Shown here in pieces: positions 17,030-25,500 of a stretch of 64,000 bases of DNA (within the stretch, counting starts at the first letter, position 1; each line of letters starts with the position of its first letter). Under the pieces are notes generated by a model. That model was not told where the DNA came from. It did not search any database and worked only from the letters and a program-made list of their open reading frames with translations. The DNA is from Caldilineaceae bacterium. GTDB lineage: Bacteria > Chloroflexota > Anaerolineae > Caldilineales > Caldilineaceae. The stretch covers positions 1-64,000 of the forward strand of contig JAPKMW010000052.1 of NCBI GenBank assembly GCA_026645575.1, given 5' to 3'. A program made the position numbers and the translations under genes.

Positions 17030-18448
17030 TCACTCCTGCGGTTGAACCTCCAGCACTAGGACCCAGTCATTGCCGTCGGTTGGCGCACCGGGTGGGAAAA
17101 AATAGTGCAACGGCGCACCCACCCCACTGGCGATGGTCGTGGCAAAAGGGGCTTGCCGTTCATCCTCATGCCCAGCCACATGCCATAAGCCATTCCTTGG
17201 ATTATACCAGTACGCCGCCGCATGACCATCCGCCAGTTTGTTCATAAAGAGGCCAATCACTTCGCCCCGTGATGTGTAAATGTAGGCCCACCGGCCATCC
17301 GCAGCGCGTAGCGCACAGCGCAAGGTCGGCGATAAGGTGCCATCAGAGCCAACAGTGTTCAAGACAAGCAGCGACTGATCCGGTACGCGTGACGCCGCCG
17401 GCTTGGCCGTCAACAAAGTGCGGAGGTAGCAGAGATGGGCCGAACCAGGCGCTTCTAACGCAGATGGCAACAAAACCCCTGGCGTTTGGGCCAGGTCAAC
17501 CGGAAAGGTTTGGTCTTCCGCCAAAAATGTCCAGAGACGGTGATGACCGTAGCCGTAGCCGATGCTGCCGAAGAAGGTGGACCAATACGCCTGGTAGCGT
17601 TGAATCCAACCGGGGTCAAAGGGGGTCGCTTTCTGTACGCCGACCCGGCTGGTAAAGAGATCTTCTTCCGCTTCATACCACCCTTCGGCATTGAGCGTCG
17701 GTTTGGCCAGCGTGCGCTGCCAATCGCCACTGACCAGGCTGTCGATGTAATCGTGGTAGACATGGGTCTGGATCATGTTGAAGGCCAGCCACGGCGCCTC
17801 ATGAAAATCATCCGAAGAGGTAAAGCGGCTCAAGGGGTGGATCGTCATTAAATGGTCGCCGCTGTCGCCGGCCAGGAGACCGTCCACCAGCCGCAGCACA
17901 CGCACCCGATGTTCGGGCGGCGTGGGTTCGCTGTAGGGCGTCTGATATTCAGCCGCGGCGATCCAGATGAGATTGGGACTGTGGCTATAGCGCTGGCCGA
18001 TTAGGTTGCCAAACGTATAATTATGCTGGTCAGGATCAGTGAAATATTGGCGCTTGCCGCCGTTGAGGTTGAGACCCCACGCCGGCGCCAAGGCAACATA
18101 CAAGCCATATTGCGCTGCACACGCCAGGATGAAGTCGATATGGCGCCAGTAGGCTTCATTCAACTGCACCTGGGCGAAGGGCGGCCCCTCCCCGTCAAAC
18201 GCAATGGCGCCGGCATAGTTTTTGCCGCTGAAACGGGAGTTGGGATCTTGGGTGGCGTAGAGATGGATAACGGTAAAGCCTTTAGCTGCGCGATTCGCCA
18301 GGTAGCGTTCGACATCGTCCGGCGTCAGGCGCGCCAAGTGCCAGGCTGTATCGCCGAGCCAGAAGAACTCAGTGCCATCGCTGTGTTGCAGATAGTGACC
18401 CGTGGCCGCCACCCGTAGGGGGCCGTGTTCATCCCAGGGAGCTTGCAT
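17030..18448 (-). CDS. DUF4038 glycoside-hydrolase-like protein
   Basis: A 472-residue protein with an N-terminal DUF4038 (apiosidase-like) TIM barrel. It begins with FFWLGDTAWHLARLTPDDVERYLANR and continues with the GFTVIHLYA and GLYVALAPAWG strands. A C-terminal beta domain (about 375-470; WYNPRNGLWHVAG) is the usual collagen-binding-like partner. Related proteins act on plant or microbial polysaccharide side chains. No signal peptide is visible, so it may act on imported oligosaccharides. No sugar transporter is adjacent; the nearest begins at 25.7 kb. Confidence 0.85.
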   Translation of the reverse strand: MQAPWDEHGPLRVAATGHYLQHSDGTEFFWLGDTAWHLARLTPDDVERYLANRAAKGFTVIHLYATQDPNSRFSGKNYAGAIAFDGEGPPFAQVQLNEAYWRHIDFILACAAQYGLYVALAPAWGLNLNGGKRQYFTDPDQHNYTFGNLIGQRYSHSPNLIWIAAAEYQTPYSEPTPPEHRVRVLRLVDGLLAGDSGDHLMTIHPLSRFTSSDDFHEAPWLAFNMIQTHVYHDYIDSLVSGDWQRTLAKPTLNAEGWYEAEEDLFTSRVGVQKATPFDPGWIQRYQAYWSTFFGSIGYGYGHHRLWTFLAEDQTFPVDLAQTPGVLLPSALEAPGSAHLCYLRTLLTAKPAASRVPDQSLLVLNTVGSDGTLSPTLRCALRAADGRWAYIYTSRGEVIGLFMNKLADGHAAAYWYNPRNGLWHVAGHEDERQAPFATTIASGVGAPLHYFFPPGAPTDGNDWVLVLEVQPQE

Positions 18449-18485
18449 GACTAAATCACTCTTTCGTTTGTATCAGGCACACGCT

Positions 18486-18525
18486 TGTAAAGACTTTAGT
18501 CTTCAAACCGTTGCTGGAAGACTAA
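18486..18525. repeat. Partial copy of the AAGACTTTAGTCTT family
   Basis: TGTAAAGACTTTAGTCTT followed 13 nt later by GGAAGACTAATAAAAG; the second arm is truncated where it supplies the stop codon of uppP. Confidence 0.7.
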
Positions 18526-19343
18526 TAAAAGCCCCAGTTGAAGCCCCAGTATAACACCAGCAGTGTGGCGCCGAAAATGATGCGGTACCAGGCAAAGGGC
18601 GCAAAGGAGCGTTGTGAGACAAAGGCCAACAACCCGCGAATCACCACCAACGCCGAGAGAAAAGCGACCAGAAAGCCGACGGCAAAGAGCGGAATGTCAG
18701 TGCTGGTGATCACATCACGCACGCCGATCAACTTAACGAGGGTGGCGCCAGCCATTGCTGGAATCGCCAGGAAGAAGGAAAACTCAGTCGCCGCCACACG
18801 CGAAAAGCCCAAGAGCAGCCCCCCCATAATCGTCGCCCCGGCCCGTGAGACGCCAGGGAAGAGGATCGCCAAGACCTGAATCAGCCCCACGCCAATCGCT
18901 TTGCTCATGGGAATCTCATCAACCGCCGCAACCGTAACCGGTTTGGGTCGTGCTTCAATTAGCAGGATCAGAACCCCACCCACCAGCAGCGCAATGGCAA
19001 CTGGCACTGGTTTGAAGAGATAGGCTTCAATCAAATCGTCTGTGGGCAAGCCGATGATGACCGCTGGCAGCGTGCCTAAAATCAGGTTGATGATCAGGCG
19101 GCGCGCTGGTTCGCTGTGCGGCCAACTCAACGCCACGTTGATCAGCTTTGCGCGATAGACCCAAAGCACCGCCAGAATGGCGCCGAGTTGGATAAAGATG
19201 ATAAAGGCATTCTCTTTTTCACCCGTAAAATTGAGCCAGTTTTGCACCAGGATCAGATGGCCGGTGGAGGAAACCGGAATAAACTCGGTGATTCCTTCCA
19301 CCAGGCCCAAAATAACAGCTTTTAATAATGCGAATAAGTCCAT
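18522..19343 (-). CDS. uppP: Undecaprenyl-diphosphatase
   Basis: Recycles the C55 lipid carrier of peptidoglycan synthesis by dephosphorylating undecaprenyl diphosphate at the membrane; overproduction gives bacitracin resistance. The 273-residue protein has about eight helices. Both catalytic motifs are present: EGITEFIPVSSTGH (about 16-29) and PGVSRAGATI (about 165-174), with the essential Glu, Ser, His and Arg. Length is normal. The 3' end lies inside a dispersed repeat element, so the last residues (GFNWGFY) may be lineage-specific. Confidence 0.97.
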   Translation of the reverse strand: MDLFALLKAVILGLVEGITEFIPVSSTGHLILVQNWLNFTGEKENAFIIFIQLGAILAVLWVYRAKLINVALSWPHSEPARRLIINLILGTLPAVIIGLPTDDLIEAYLFKPVPVAIALLVGGVLILLIEARPKPVTVAAVDEIPMSKAIGVGLIQVLAILFPGVSRAGATIMGGLLLGFSRVAATEFSFFLAIPAMAGATLVKLIGVRDVITSTDIPLFAVGFLVAFLSALVVIRGLLAFVSQRSFAPFAWYRIIFGATLLVLYWGFNWGFY

Positions 19344-19373
19344 GCGTGTAAATCCATTCCACTTCTTATATGA

Positions 19374-20180
19374 TTATTGGTTTTGCTCAGTTACCGGCGT
19401 CGTTGCCATGCGGTTTGATGATAGCTTTGGATAGAGGCGTAGGCGGCATTCGGTACAAATACTATGGCTGAATTCTACATCAGTGTAGCGGCTGAGATAG
19501 CTTTCGACCCCATGCCAGTAGCCGGCATCATCGCGAATCTTTTGACAAGAAATGCACATTGGCAGCAACTTTTGTAAAGTTTTTACCTGTTGTAACGCTT
19601 GTTCAACCGCTAGCTTTTCAGTCAGTAATTGCTGATAGTAATACTGCCGCGATGATTCGAGGCCATAGCTAAGAATCGCGACAAACGTATAAGTTACGAT
19701 AAAGCGGATGCTAACCGAAAAAGGATAGGTGTAAAGCCCCCAATCAAAAAAGAGCAGGCCAACGGCAATCAACCAGGACGCCGCCACCCAGAATAAACCA
19801 TTGCGGCAACCGAAAAGAAAAAAGGTTGCCAACGGGTAAAAATAGAACCATAGATAGGCCACGCCTTGGCCGTTACCAACCCCCACTTGATAGGTCATAA
19901 TCGCAAGCGTGAGCGCAAAACCCAGGTAAGAGACGATCTTGATGTCGTCAAAGTAGTGCAACGCGAGTAAGCTCAAGGCGCCTAAGATCGCTCCTCCCCA
20001 AATTACAAGGTCATAGCTTCTTTGCTCGTTATAAAGCGTATTAAACAGGCCGACGACTATGCAAGCAAGCGTTAGAAGTGATAGGAAGAGCAACAAAAAG
20101 CTGCGCACTCGTCGTTCGCTGACCGGTGTCTGCGGTTGAATAAACAATTGTTCCCAAGAACACAAAATGCGTTTTAACAT
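19374..20180 (-). CDS. Six-helix membrane protein with C-terminal Cys-rich motif (paralogue 2)
   Basis: A 268-residue protein with about six hydrophobic helices (residues ~25-175), then a short coiled linker (TEKLAVEQALQQVKTLQKLL). It ends in a zinc-finger-like motif: LPMCISCQKIRDDAGYW, a Glu-Ser-Tyr-Leu segment, then FSHSICTECRLRLYP. This Cys4 motif is usually found after PAS, receiver or coiled-coil segments in signalling proteins. Here it is the only output domain. The gene starts 11 bp after the stop of its paralogue at 20192-20995, so the pair is an operon born of tandem duplication. It probably senses something at the membrane; function is unknown. Confidence 0.75.
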   Translation of the reverse strand: MLKRILCSWEQLFIQPQTPVSERRVRSFLLLFLSLLTLACIVVGLFNTLYNEQRSYDLVIWGGAILGALSLLALHYFDDIKIVSYLGFALTLAIMTYQVGVGNGQGVAYLWFYFYPLATFFLFGCRNGLFWVAASWLIAVGLLFFDWGLYTYPFSVSIRFIVTYTFVAILSYGLESSRQYYYQQLLTEKLAVEQALQQVKTLQKLLPMCISCQKIRDDAGYWHGVESYLSRYTDVEFSHSICTECRLRLYPKLSSNRMATTPVTEQNQ

Positions 20181-20191
20181 TGGCTATGGGT

Positions 20192-20995
20192 TTACTCTGT
20201 TTGATGACTCGGCATTCCATATAATTTTATACGACACTCCGGGCAAACGCTGTGGCTAAATTCCACGGCCATGTGTTGCCCGATATAACTCTCGACACTA
20301 TGCCAGTAGCCGGCGTCATCCCGAATTTTCTTGCAGGATGCGCAAATGGGGAGCAAGGCGCGTAAGGTTTTGACTTGCTGCAAGGCCGTTTCCAAAGAGG
20401 CTTTTTCCCTCAGCAATTGATCATAATATTGGGCGCGCGAGGACTCCAAGCCATAGGCCAGAATGCTTACCAGGGTATAAGTCACCATAAAACGCAGGCT
20501 GACGGCAAGCTCATAGGGATAAGGCCCCAAGGTGAAGACAAGGAACAACAAGCTGCTTACCCAGGAGACCGCTACCCAGAGTAATCCTTCTTTGAGGCCA
20601 AAGAGGAAAAAGGCGGCAACCGGGTGAAAATAGAGCCATAAAAAAACCATACCTTCGCCGCCGCCAACCGCCATTTCATAGCTTAAGAGGCTTAAAATGA
20701 AAAGGACACCCACGCGAAAGAGGGGCAATACCTGTTTAATATACCGGAGCGCCAACAGCAACATCACCCCCACCAAAATAGCAACACCAATGAGCAGTGG
20801 TTGCAGGGTCAGACCTTGGTTGGCAAAGGTGAGCAAGCCAAAAAAGAGTAGCGCCGGACAAATGGTTAGCAAAAAGAGCGCCAAAAACCCGCGCTTACGC
20901 TGTTCGTCAATCGAGAAGTGGGGTGGTGTAAAAATTTCGCCGAGGTAGGTAATGGGTTGCCGCCCCCTGACCCCTTTGGATACGCTTTCGTACAT
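20192..20995 (-). CDS. Six-helix membrane protein with C-terminal Cys-rich motif (paralogue 1)
   Basis: A 267-residue paralogue of the downstream protein, similar along its whole length: membrane half to about residue 180, linker (LLREKASLETALQQVKTLRA), then LPICASCKKIRDDAGYWHSV and FSHSVCPECRIKLYG. Shared motifs in the membrane half include GGGEGMVFLWLYFHPVAAFFLFG and YGLESSRAQYYDQLL, which should be a good signature for a family search. Four cysteines in two CxxC pairs could bind zinc. No kinase, cyclase or GGDEF domain is attached. Confidence 0.75.
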   Translation of the reverse strand: MYESVSKGVRGRQPITYLGEIFTPPHFSIDEQRKRGFLALFLLTICPALLFFGLLTFANQGLTLQPLLIGVAILVGVMLLLALRYIKQVLPLFRVGVLFILSLLSYEMAVGGGEGMVFLWLYFHPVAAFFLFGLKEGLLWVAVSWVSSLLFLVFTLGPYPYELAVSLRFMVTYTLVSILAYGLESSRAQYYDQLLREKASLETALQQVKTLRALLPICASCKKIRDDAGYWHSVESYIGQHMAVEFSHSVCPECRIKLYGMPSHQTE

Positions 20996-21004
20996 GCCCC
21001 AGTC

Positions 21005-21287
21005 CTATTCTGGTCGCTGAATTGGTTGATCGGACGCGATCTGGCGGTGCGGTGATGCGATCGGCGCGAGGCAAATGTAAAGTCGCTTGCTGATCTTCCC
21101 TTTGTTTTCCGTGCGTACAATCGCAAAATTGCCAACATCGCCGGTCGAACGAACATGGGTGCCGCCACAGGCTTGGACATCAAAGCCCACAATTTCCACC
21201 ACCCGCATCATTGACTGCCAACACAGAAGCATCCGCTGTAAAACAATAAGCATCCAGCCAGTAGCGCCGCACCGTTCTTTGTTCCAT
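21005..21287 (-). pseudogene. alaX: Internally deleted alanyl-tRNA editing protein gene
   Basis: AlaX hydrolyses Ser- or Gly-tRNA(Ala). The ATG at 21287 opens with MEQRTVRRYWLDAYCFTADA, matching the AlaX start, but that frame stops within 30 codons. From about 21215 another frame carries the family C-terminus: VVEIVGFDVQACGGTHVRST, with the CGGTH zinc motif, and on to the final strand. The middle, some 120-150 residues including the HTxxH zinc motif, is gone. The promoter at 21294-21323 is intact. Confidence 0.75.
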
Positions 21288-21293
21288 CCCTTT

Positions 21294-21323
21294 ATTGTAC
21301 TGCACCTGTCGCCACTTCGACAA
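21294..21323 (-). promoter_or_regulatory. Promoter of the alaX remnant, leaderless type
   Basis: TTGTCG (21318-21323), 18-bp spacer and TACAAT (21294-21299) on the minus strand; the -10 ends 6 nt before the ATG at 21287. Confidence 0.55.
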
Positions 21324-21352
21324 TTTGGGCGCGTAGTAGCGCTTAGCTCTAG

Positions 21353-21390
21353 CTGAAGAGAGCGCTGCGACAACGCAGCGCTCTCTTCAG
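21353..21390. terminator. Perfect 17-bp hairpin
   Basis: CTGAAGAGAGCGCTGCG pairs exactly with CGCAGCGCTCTCTTCAG across ACAA. It lies between two gene remnants. A terminator role is likely but there is no U-run. Confidence 0.65.
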
Positions 21391-21432
21391 ACGTGGGCGA
21401 TTGCATGTATGGGGTTGATCGACCAATGTTTC

Positions 21433-21772
21433 CTAGCGGCGGGCAATCAATGGTAAACAGAGCCGACTGCTATACGGCACAAAGGGATCCAGGTAATCGG
21501 GGAGACCATCGTTGCCCGTGGTCGGGCGTATCATCGAAAACAAAATCACGACAACGCGCCCAGTGGGCATCCAGGGGATCAACCAATTCGTTGTTCCCCC
21601 AATTCGTTGTAGTTGTCTGTATATTGCTACAAACGCTGCGGCTGAAGACGCCCGTTCCCGCGTAAGGAAGAGCGGGTATTGCTGACAAAAGTGATAAGGT
21701 CGCCTCATTAAATGGGACGATGTCGTGACAAAAAAGATACGCCATTATAACCATGTTTTCCGGCAATCCCAC
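21433..21772 (-). pseudogene. Frameshifted remnant of a secreted protein
   Basis: Two overlapping minus-strand frames together give one coherent protein end. The first reads DAHWARCRDFVFDDTPD and the second continues NDGLPDYLDPFVPYSSRLCL and PLIARR then stop. A DxDGDGxPDYLDP-like calcium-binding repeat followed by a Leu-Pro-Leu-Ile-x-Arg end is typical of large secreted proteins in Chloroflexota. A 1-nt frameshift near 21530 separates the halves and no signal peptide region is present, so this is the tail of a decayed gene. Confidence 0.5.
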
Positions 21773-21816
21773 GCTGTGTTATCATCCAGCCGAAGCAAGC
21801 GAAAAAGTAATGACGA

Positions 21817-21882
21817 ACCCTCCCTAACCCTCCCCTGACAAGGGAGGGAACAGTTCCTCCCCTTATCAGAGGGAGGGGGTCA
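21817..21882. repeat. CCCTCCC/GGGAGGG intergenic repeat
   Basis: CCCTCCCTAACCCTCCCC is followed by AGGGAGGGAACAGTTCCTCC and GAGGGAGGGGGTCAG, giving several alternative stems. It lies upstream of the histidine kinase gene. Confidence 0.6.
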
Positions 21883-21938
21883 GTTGTTACGCGAAAAGTG
21901 CAGCAACATCTGTGCCATTATGTGCGAAAGGACGACCC

Positions 21939-24188
21939 ATGCCGCTATCGTCAACCCATACACCAACCGCCGTCGAGTGGGCGCAAGAGAACCATGAGCC
22001 GTTTTACCTGCTGGTCGGCGGGGGGGTGTTGGCGGGCGCGCTGTTGGTCTTTCTGGCCAGGCCGTTGGCGACCGGTTTTGCCGACGCGCCGTTGCCCGGC
22101 AAGGAAGGGCCGCTGTTGGGCTTGCTTCTGGTGCTGGCCTTATTGTTGGCCGTGGCGCTTTCACGAGTAAAGTTGCGGCTGGGGTGGCTGGGGCTGGTGG
22201 GCGCCGTAGGGTTGGTTGTGCTGGTAGCTTTACACTGGCAACCCACTCAGGGCGCGGCGACGCTCTGGCTCTTGCCCATGTTGCCGGCACTCTTCTTTTT
22301 AGAGGCCAAAGTCAGCCTGGCGGTGGGCAGTGTTAGCATTCTCCTGCTCACCTACGGCCAGTTGCCGGCGGCGGCGACCCCGCTGGAGCGCACCATCATC
22401 GCCGGGGTCTTGTTGACCCTGTGGCTGCTGAACCAGTTGAGTCACGGCGTGCGCTTGGCTCTCTGGCGCAGCTATGAAGCCTACTATCAACACGCCTGGC
22501 GTCTGCTGGAAGCGGCGCGCGATGATCGCCAGCAACTCAACCAGGCCAAGGACAACCTAGCCCACGCCTATGTCCAACTCGAACATCTGACCGCCCAGTT
22601 GCGTGCCAGCAAGCTGGAGGCGGAACTGGCACGCCAGGCCAAAGAGCAATTTGTCGCCAATGTCAGCCATGAACTGCGCACACCGCTCAACATGATCATC
22701 GGCTTTAGCGAAATGATCATGGCCGCACCCGCCACCTACGCCCCGACGCTGCCCGCCCCGCTCCTAGCCGACATTGGCGTTATCCACCGCAATAGCCTTC
22801 ACCTCTCTCAACTGATCAACGATGTGCTGGTGTTGAGTCAGATGGACGCTGGGCAGATGCGTCTTAGCCGCGCCTGGGTCGAGGTGGCGACGCTGGTGGG
22901 CGAGGCGGTGCAGGCGGTCGAACCGCTCTACAAGGCGAAAAAGCTGCCGCTGACCACGAGCTTGCCCCCAACCTTGCCGCCCCTCTTCTGTGATCGTTTG
23001 CGTGTGCGCCAGGTCTTGCTTAACCTTCTCAGCAACGCCGGTCGCTATACGGCGCAGGGGTGCGTTCAGGTCGAGGTGACGGCGACGCCCACCCATCTCT
23101 GCTTTGCCGTGTGTGACACTGGCCCCGGCATCGCCCTTGACGATCAGAAGCGCATCTTTGAGCCATTTCAACAGAGCCGCACCGGCCAAGCCAGCCAGGA
23201 AGGCAGCGGGCTAGGGCTAACCATCAGCCGACAACTGGTGGAACTGCACAAGGGGAGCATGTGGCTAGAGAGTACGCCAGGTGTGGGCGCCACCTTCTTC
23301 TTTACCCTGCCCACTCAGTCGCCGGTAGCCGCGCCCACGGCGACCCCAGCCCCCATCACCCGCTGGATCAACCCCTATTCGACCTACCGCGAAGATGTGC
23401 CACGCACCCTGCCACCCCTGCCACCGGCCAAAGAACGGATTTTGGTGTTGGAAGCGCCGCCCACCGTAAGTCGTCAACTGGAGCCATTGTTGGAACAGGC
23501 CGAGGTGATCTCCGTCGCTGACCTGGATGCACTCACGGTCGCCGCGTCCGCGACCCCGCCCGCGCTAGTGCTGATCAACCGCGCCGATGTCATGGCCGAC
23601 CAGCGCTTTGGCCGGCGCCTGGCCGCGCTGCCCCAACGCACGCCGGTGGTCAGTTGTTATTTGCCGGGCAAAGAGGAGGCATGTCAACAACTCAAGGTGC
23701 TGGACTATCTGATCAAGCCGGTGACGCGGGCGGCGTTGCTGGCAGTGACGGAACGCGCTGCCGCCCCCGGCAGCACCATTCTGCTGGTCGAAGATGAGCC
23801 GGAACTGGCGCGCCTGCTCCGCCGCCAATTGAGTTCGGCGCCGGCTGGCTATCGCATCTTGCACGCCAGTGACGGCGCCACGGCGCTCACCCTGATGGCG
23901 CAGCGGCGACCCGATCTGGTCCTATTGGATCTCGGCTTGCCGGATCGCGATGGTTATGATCTGTTGCAGGAGAAGAACGCCAACCCGCTCATGGCCCCGA
24001 TTCCGGTGATTATCATCTCGGCGCGCGATCCGTTGGGCGGGCCGGTGGTGGCGAACCGCTTGCGGGTCGAATTGGTGGGTGGGCTATCGGTGCGCGATAT
24101 TGCCACTTGTGTCACCGCGCTCAGTCAGGCGTTGTCGCCGTTACAGCGACTAAAGCGTTCAACGCCGTCAGAAAACGCTCCTGGCTGA
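21939..24188 (+). CDS. Hybrid sensor histidine kinase with two C-terminal receiver domains
   Basis: A 749-residue membrane kinase. Residues ~20-180 form five or six helices. A coiled linker follows, then the HisKA box FVANVSHELRTPLNM with the phospho-acceptor His244. The ATPase domain (about 340-460) has the N box (LLNLLSNAGRYT), DTGPGIA and GSGLGLTIS. A first receiver-like domain (~500-605) lacks the phospho-Asp. A second (~615-730) has VEDEPE and LLDLGLPDRDG but no clear conserved Lys. I chose the ATG at 21939 because GAAAGGACG precedes it. The 3' end overlaps the convergent receiver gene by 68 bp. Confidence 0.88.
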   Translation: MPLSSTHTPTAVEWAQENHEPFYLLVGGGVLAGALLVFLARPLATGFADAPLPGKEGPLLGLLLVLALLLAVALSRVKLRLGWLGLVGAVGLVVLVALHWQPTQGAATLWLLPMLPALFFLEAKVSLAVGSVSILLLTYGQLPAAATPLERTIIAGVLLTLWLLNQLSHGVRLALWRSYEAYYQHAWRLLEAARDDRQQLNQAKDNLAHAYVQLEHLTAQLRASKLEAELARQAKEQFVANVSHELRTPLNMIIGFSEMIMAAPATYAPTLPAPLLADIGVIHRNSLHLSQLINDVLVLSQMDAGQMRLSRAWVEVATLVGEAVQAVEPLYKAKKLPLTTSLPPTLPPLFCDRLRVRQVLLNLLSNAGRYTAQGCVQVEVTATPTHLCFAVCDTGPGIALDDQKRIFEPFQQSRTGQASQEGSGLGLTISRQLVELHKGSMWLESTPGVGATFFFTLPTQSPVAAPTATPAPITRWINPYSTYREDVPRTLPPLPPAKERILVLEAPPTVSRQLEPLLEQAEVISVADLDALTVAASATPPALVLINRADVMADQRFGRRLAALPQRTPVVSCYLPGKEEACQQLKVLDYLIKPVTRAALLAVTERAAAPGSTILLVEDEPELARLLRRQLSSAPAGYRILHASDGATALTLMAQRRPDLVLLDLGLPDRDGYDLLQEKNANPLMAPIPVIIISARDPLGGPVVANRLRVELVGGLSVRDIATCVTALSQALSPLQRLKRSTPSENAPG

Positions 24189-25341
24189 TCGGCTTTTGCA
24201 GGAAGTGGCTGGCGCCCAACAAACGGGCCAACTCCTGTTGCGGCAGAATGGTGCAGACGGCGACCGGCAGCGCCTGGGTGGCCGGGTGATGGCGCACCTG
24301 AGCCAGCAGATCCCAGCCGTCGAGGTCGGGCATCATCACATCGATCAGCAGCGCTTGCGCCCCGTGCGCCTGGGCCAGCGCAATGGTCTGGCGCGCATCG
24401 GCCACCGGAATAACCTGAAAGCGCGAATGGGCGGCATAGCGTTGGCACAACTGGCCGATGTCCGGGTTATCATCCACCAGCAGAATCGGGATGCCGGCCA
24501 CCTTGGGCAGCGTGATCGTAATCTGTGGCGGCGCACCCTCCGGCAGCGCGACCGCGCCATGAAAGGGAGTGAGCAATTGGTTGGCCACATGCAGGGCATG
24601 ATGACAATGGCGGGCATACGCCTCCCGGCTGATGGTATTGGGCATGGTAAAGGTGAGGGTGAGCAGCCGTTCGGCGGTTGTCAAGCGCAGGGGCAGCGCT
24701 TGGTCGGCCAGCTTTGGGATGAGCAGACTCAACAGTGTTAAGAGCGTCTGGCGCACGACAATGGGCGGTACAGCGGCTTGCGTTGTCTCAGCCAGGTACA
24801 GCGCTTGTAAGCGAACCCGATAGGTGGTGGCCAGCACTGCGGCGTCGGCCAACGCTTTTTGCATCTCCTGCGCCAGGTCACTGCTTACGCCACTATGCTG
24901 CCGGCGCACCCAATCGACTTCGGCTTCGAGCGCGTCGGTGTCAACGGGAGCGTCGGTATGGGCGTCGGTCGGTGCGGCTACCCGTGGTGTTGACGGCAGT
25001 TGGCACCATAACGTTTCGGCCAGCAGTTCGATGGCGTTGTTCTGGTCGCGTCGCAACTGGCGCACACTGACCCCCAGTTGAAAAGCCACCTCGGCCTGGC
25101 TAAGATGTTCGACATAGCGATAGTGCAACAACGGGTAGGCGTGCGCCGTCGTCGGGTCGTCTTTGAGCGCGTGAATGGCCGCCACCAGCCGTTGTTGCAA
25201 CGCCACCGGATTGCCTCCCAGATTCGTCCCGGTGGCATCCTGCCCCAGGCGCGGCAACAAGGGACTATGGCGCAGGTTTTGATAGTCATCAAGCTGCATC
25301 AGGGCCGCACGCAAGGCTGCCACAAATTGCTCCCGCTTCAT
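24121..25341 (-). CDS. Receiver-domain protein with N-terminal HTH module
   Basis: A 406-residue protein. Residues 5-115 match the C-terminal module of the STAND ATPase at 3429-5516: LRHSPLLPRL early, then the HTH-like QAEVAFQLGVSVRQLRRD and LLAETLW. The middle (about 135-275) may be a degenerate kinase ATPase domain. Residues 281-400 are a canonical receiver with acidic pair Asp290-Asp291, phospho-acceptor Asp334 (LLIDVMMPDLDGWD) and Lys383 (FLQKPIS). It is probably a DNA-binding response regulator with reversed domain order. The convergent hybrid kinase, overlapping by 68 bp, is the obvious partner. Confidence 0.8.
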   Translation of the reverse strand: MKREQFVAALRAALMQLDDYQNLRHSPLLPRLGQDATGTNLGGNPVALQQRLVAAIHALKDDPTTAHAYPLLHYRYVEHLSQAEVAFQLGVSVRQLRRDQNNAIELLAETLWCQLPSTPRVAAPTDAHTDAPVDTDALEAEVDWVRRQHSGVSSDLAQEMQKALADAAVLATTYRVRLQALYLAETTQAAVPPIVVRQTLLTLLSLLIPKLADQALPLRLTTAERLLTLTFTMPNTISREAYARHCHHALHVANQLLTPFHGAVALPEGAPPQITITLPKVAGIPILLVDDNPDIGQLCQRYAAHSRFQVIPVADARQTIALAQAHGAQALLIDVMMPDLDGWDLLAQVRHHPATQALPVAVCTILPQQELARLLGASHFLQKPISQERFLTALNALVAVTATTPD

Positions 25342-25500
25342 CCTGTCCGCTTCCTGGCCGAAAGTTGGCCGATCGGTTGTCCAAAGTTTGTTTTCCGCAA
25401 GTGGATGTGCGTGCTATTATAGACAACATATGCGCTCTCCGCAAACAGTTCAATTTCCCCCCATTTTCGCGTACGGTAGGCGTAGGTAGCGAACAACACT

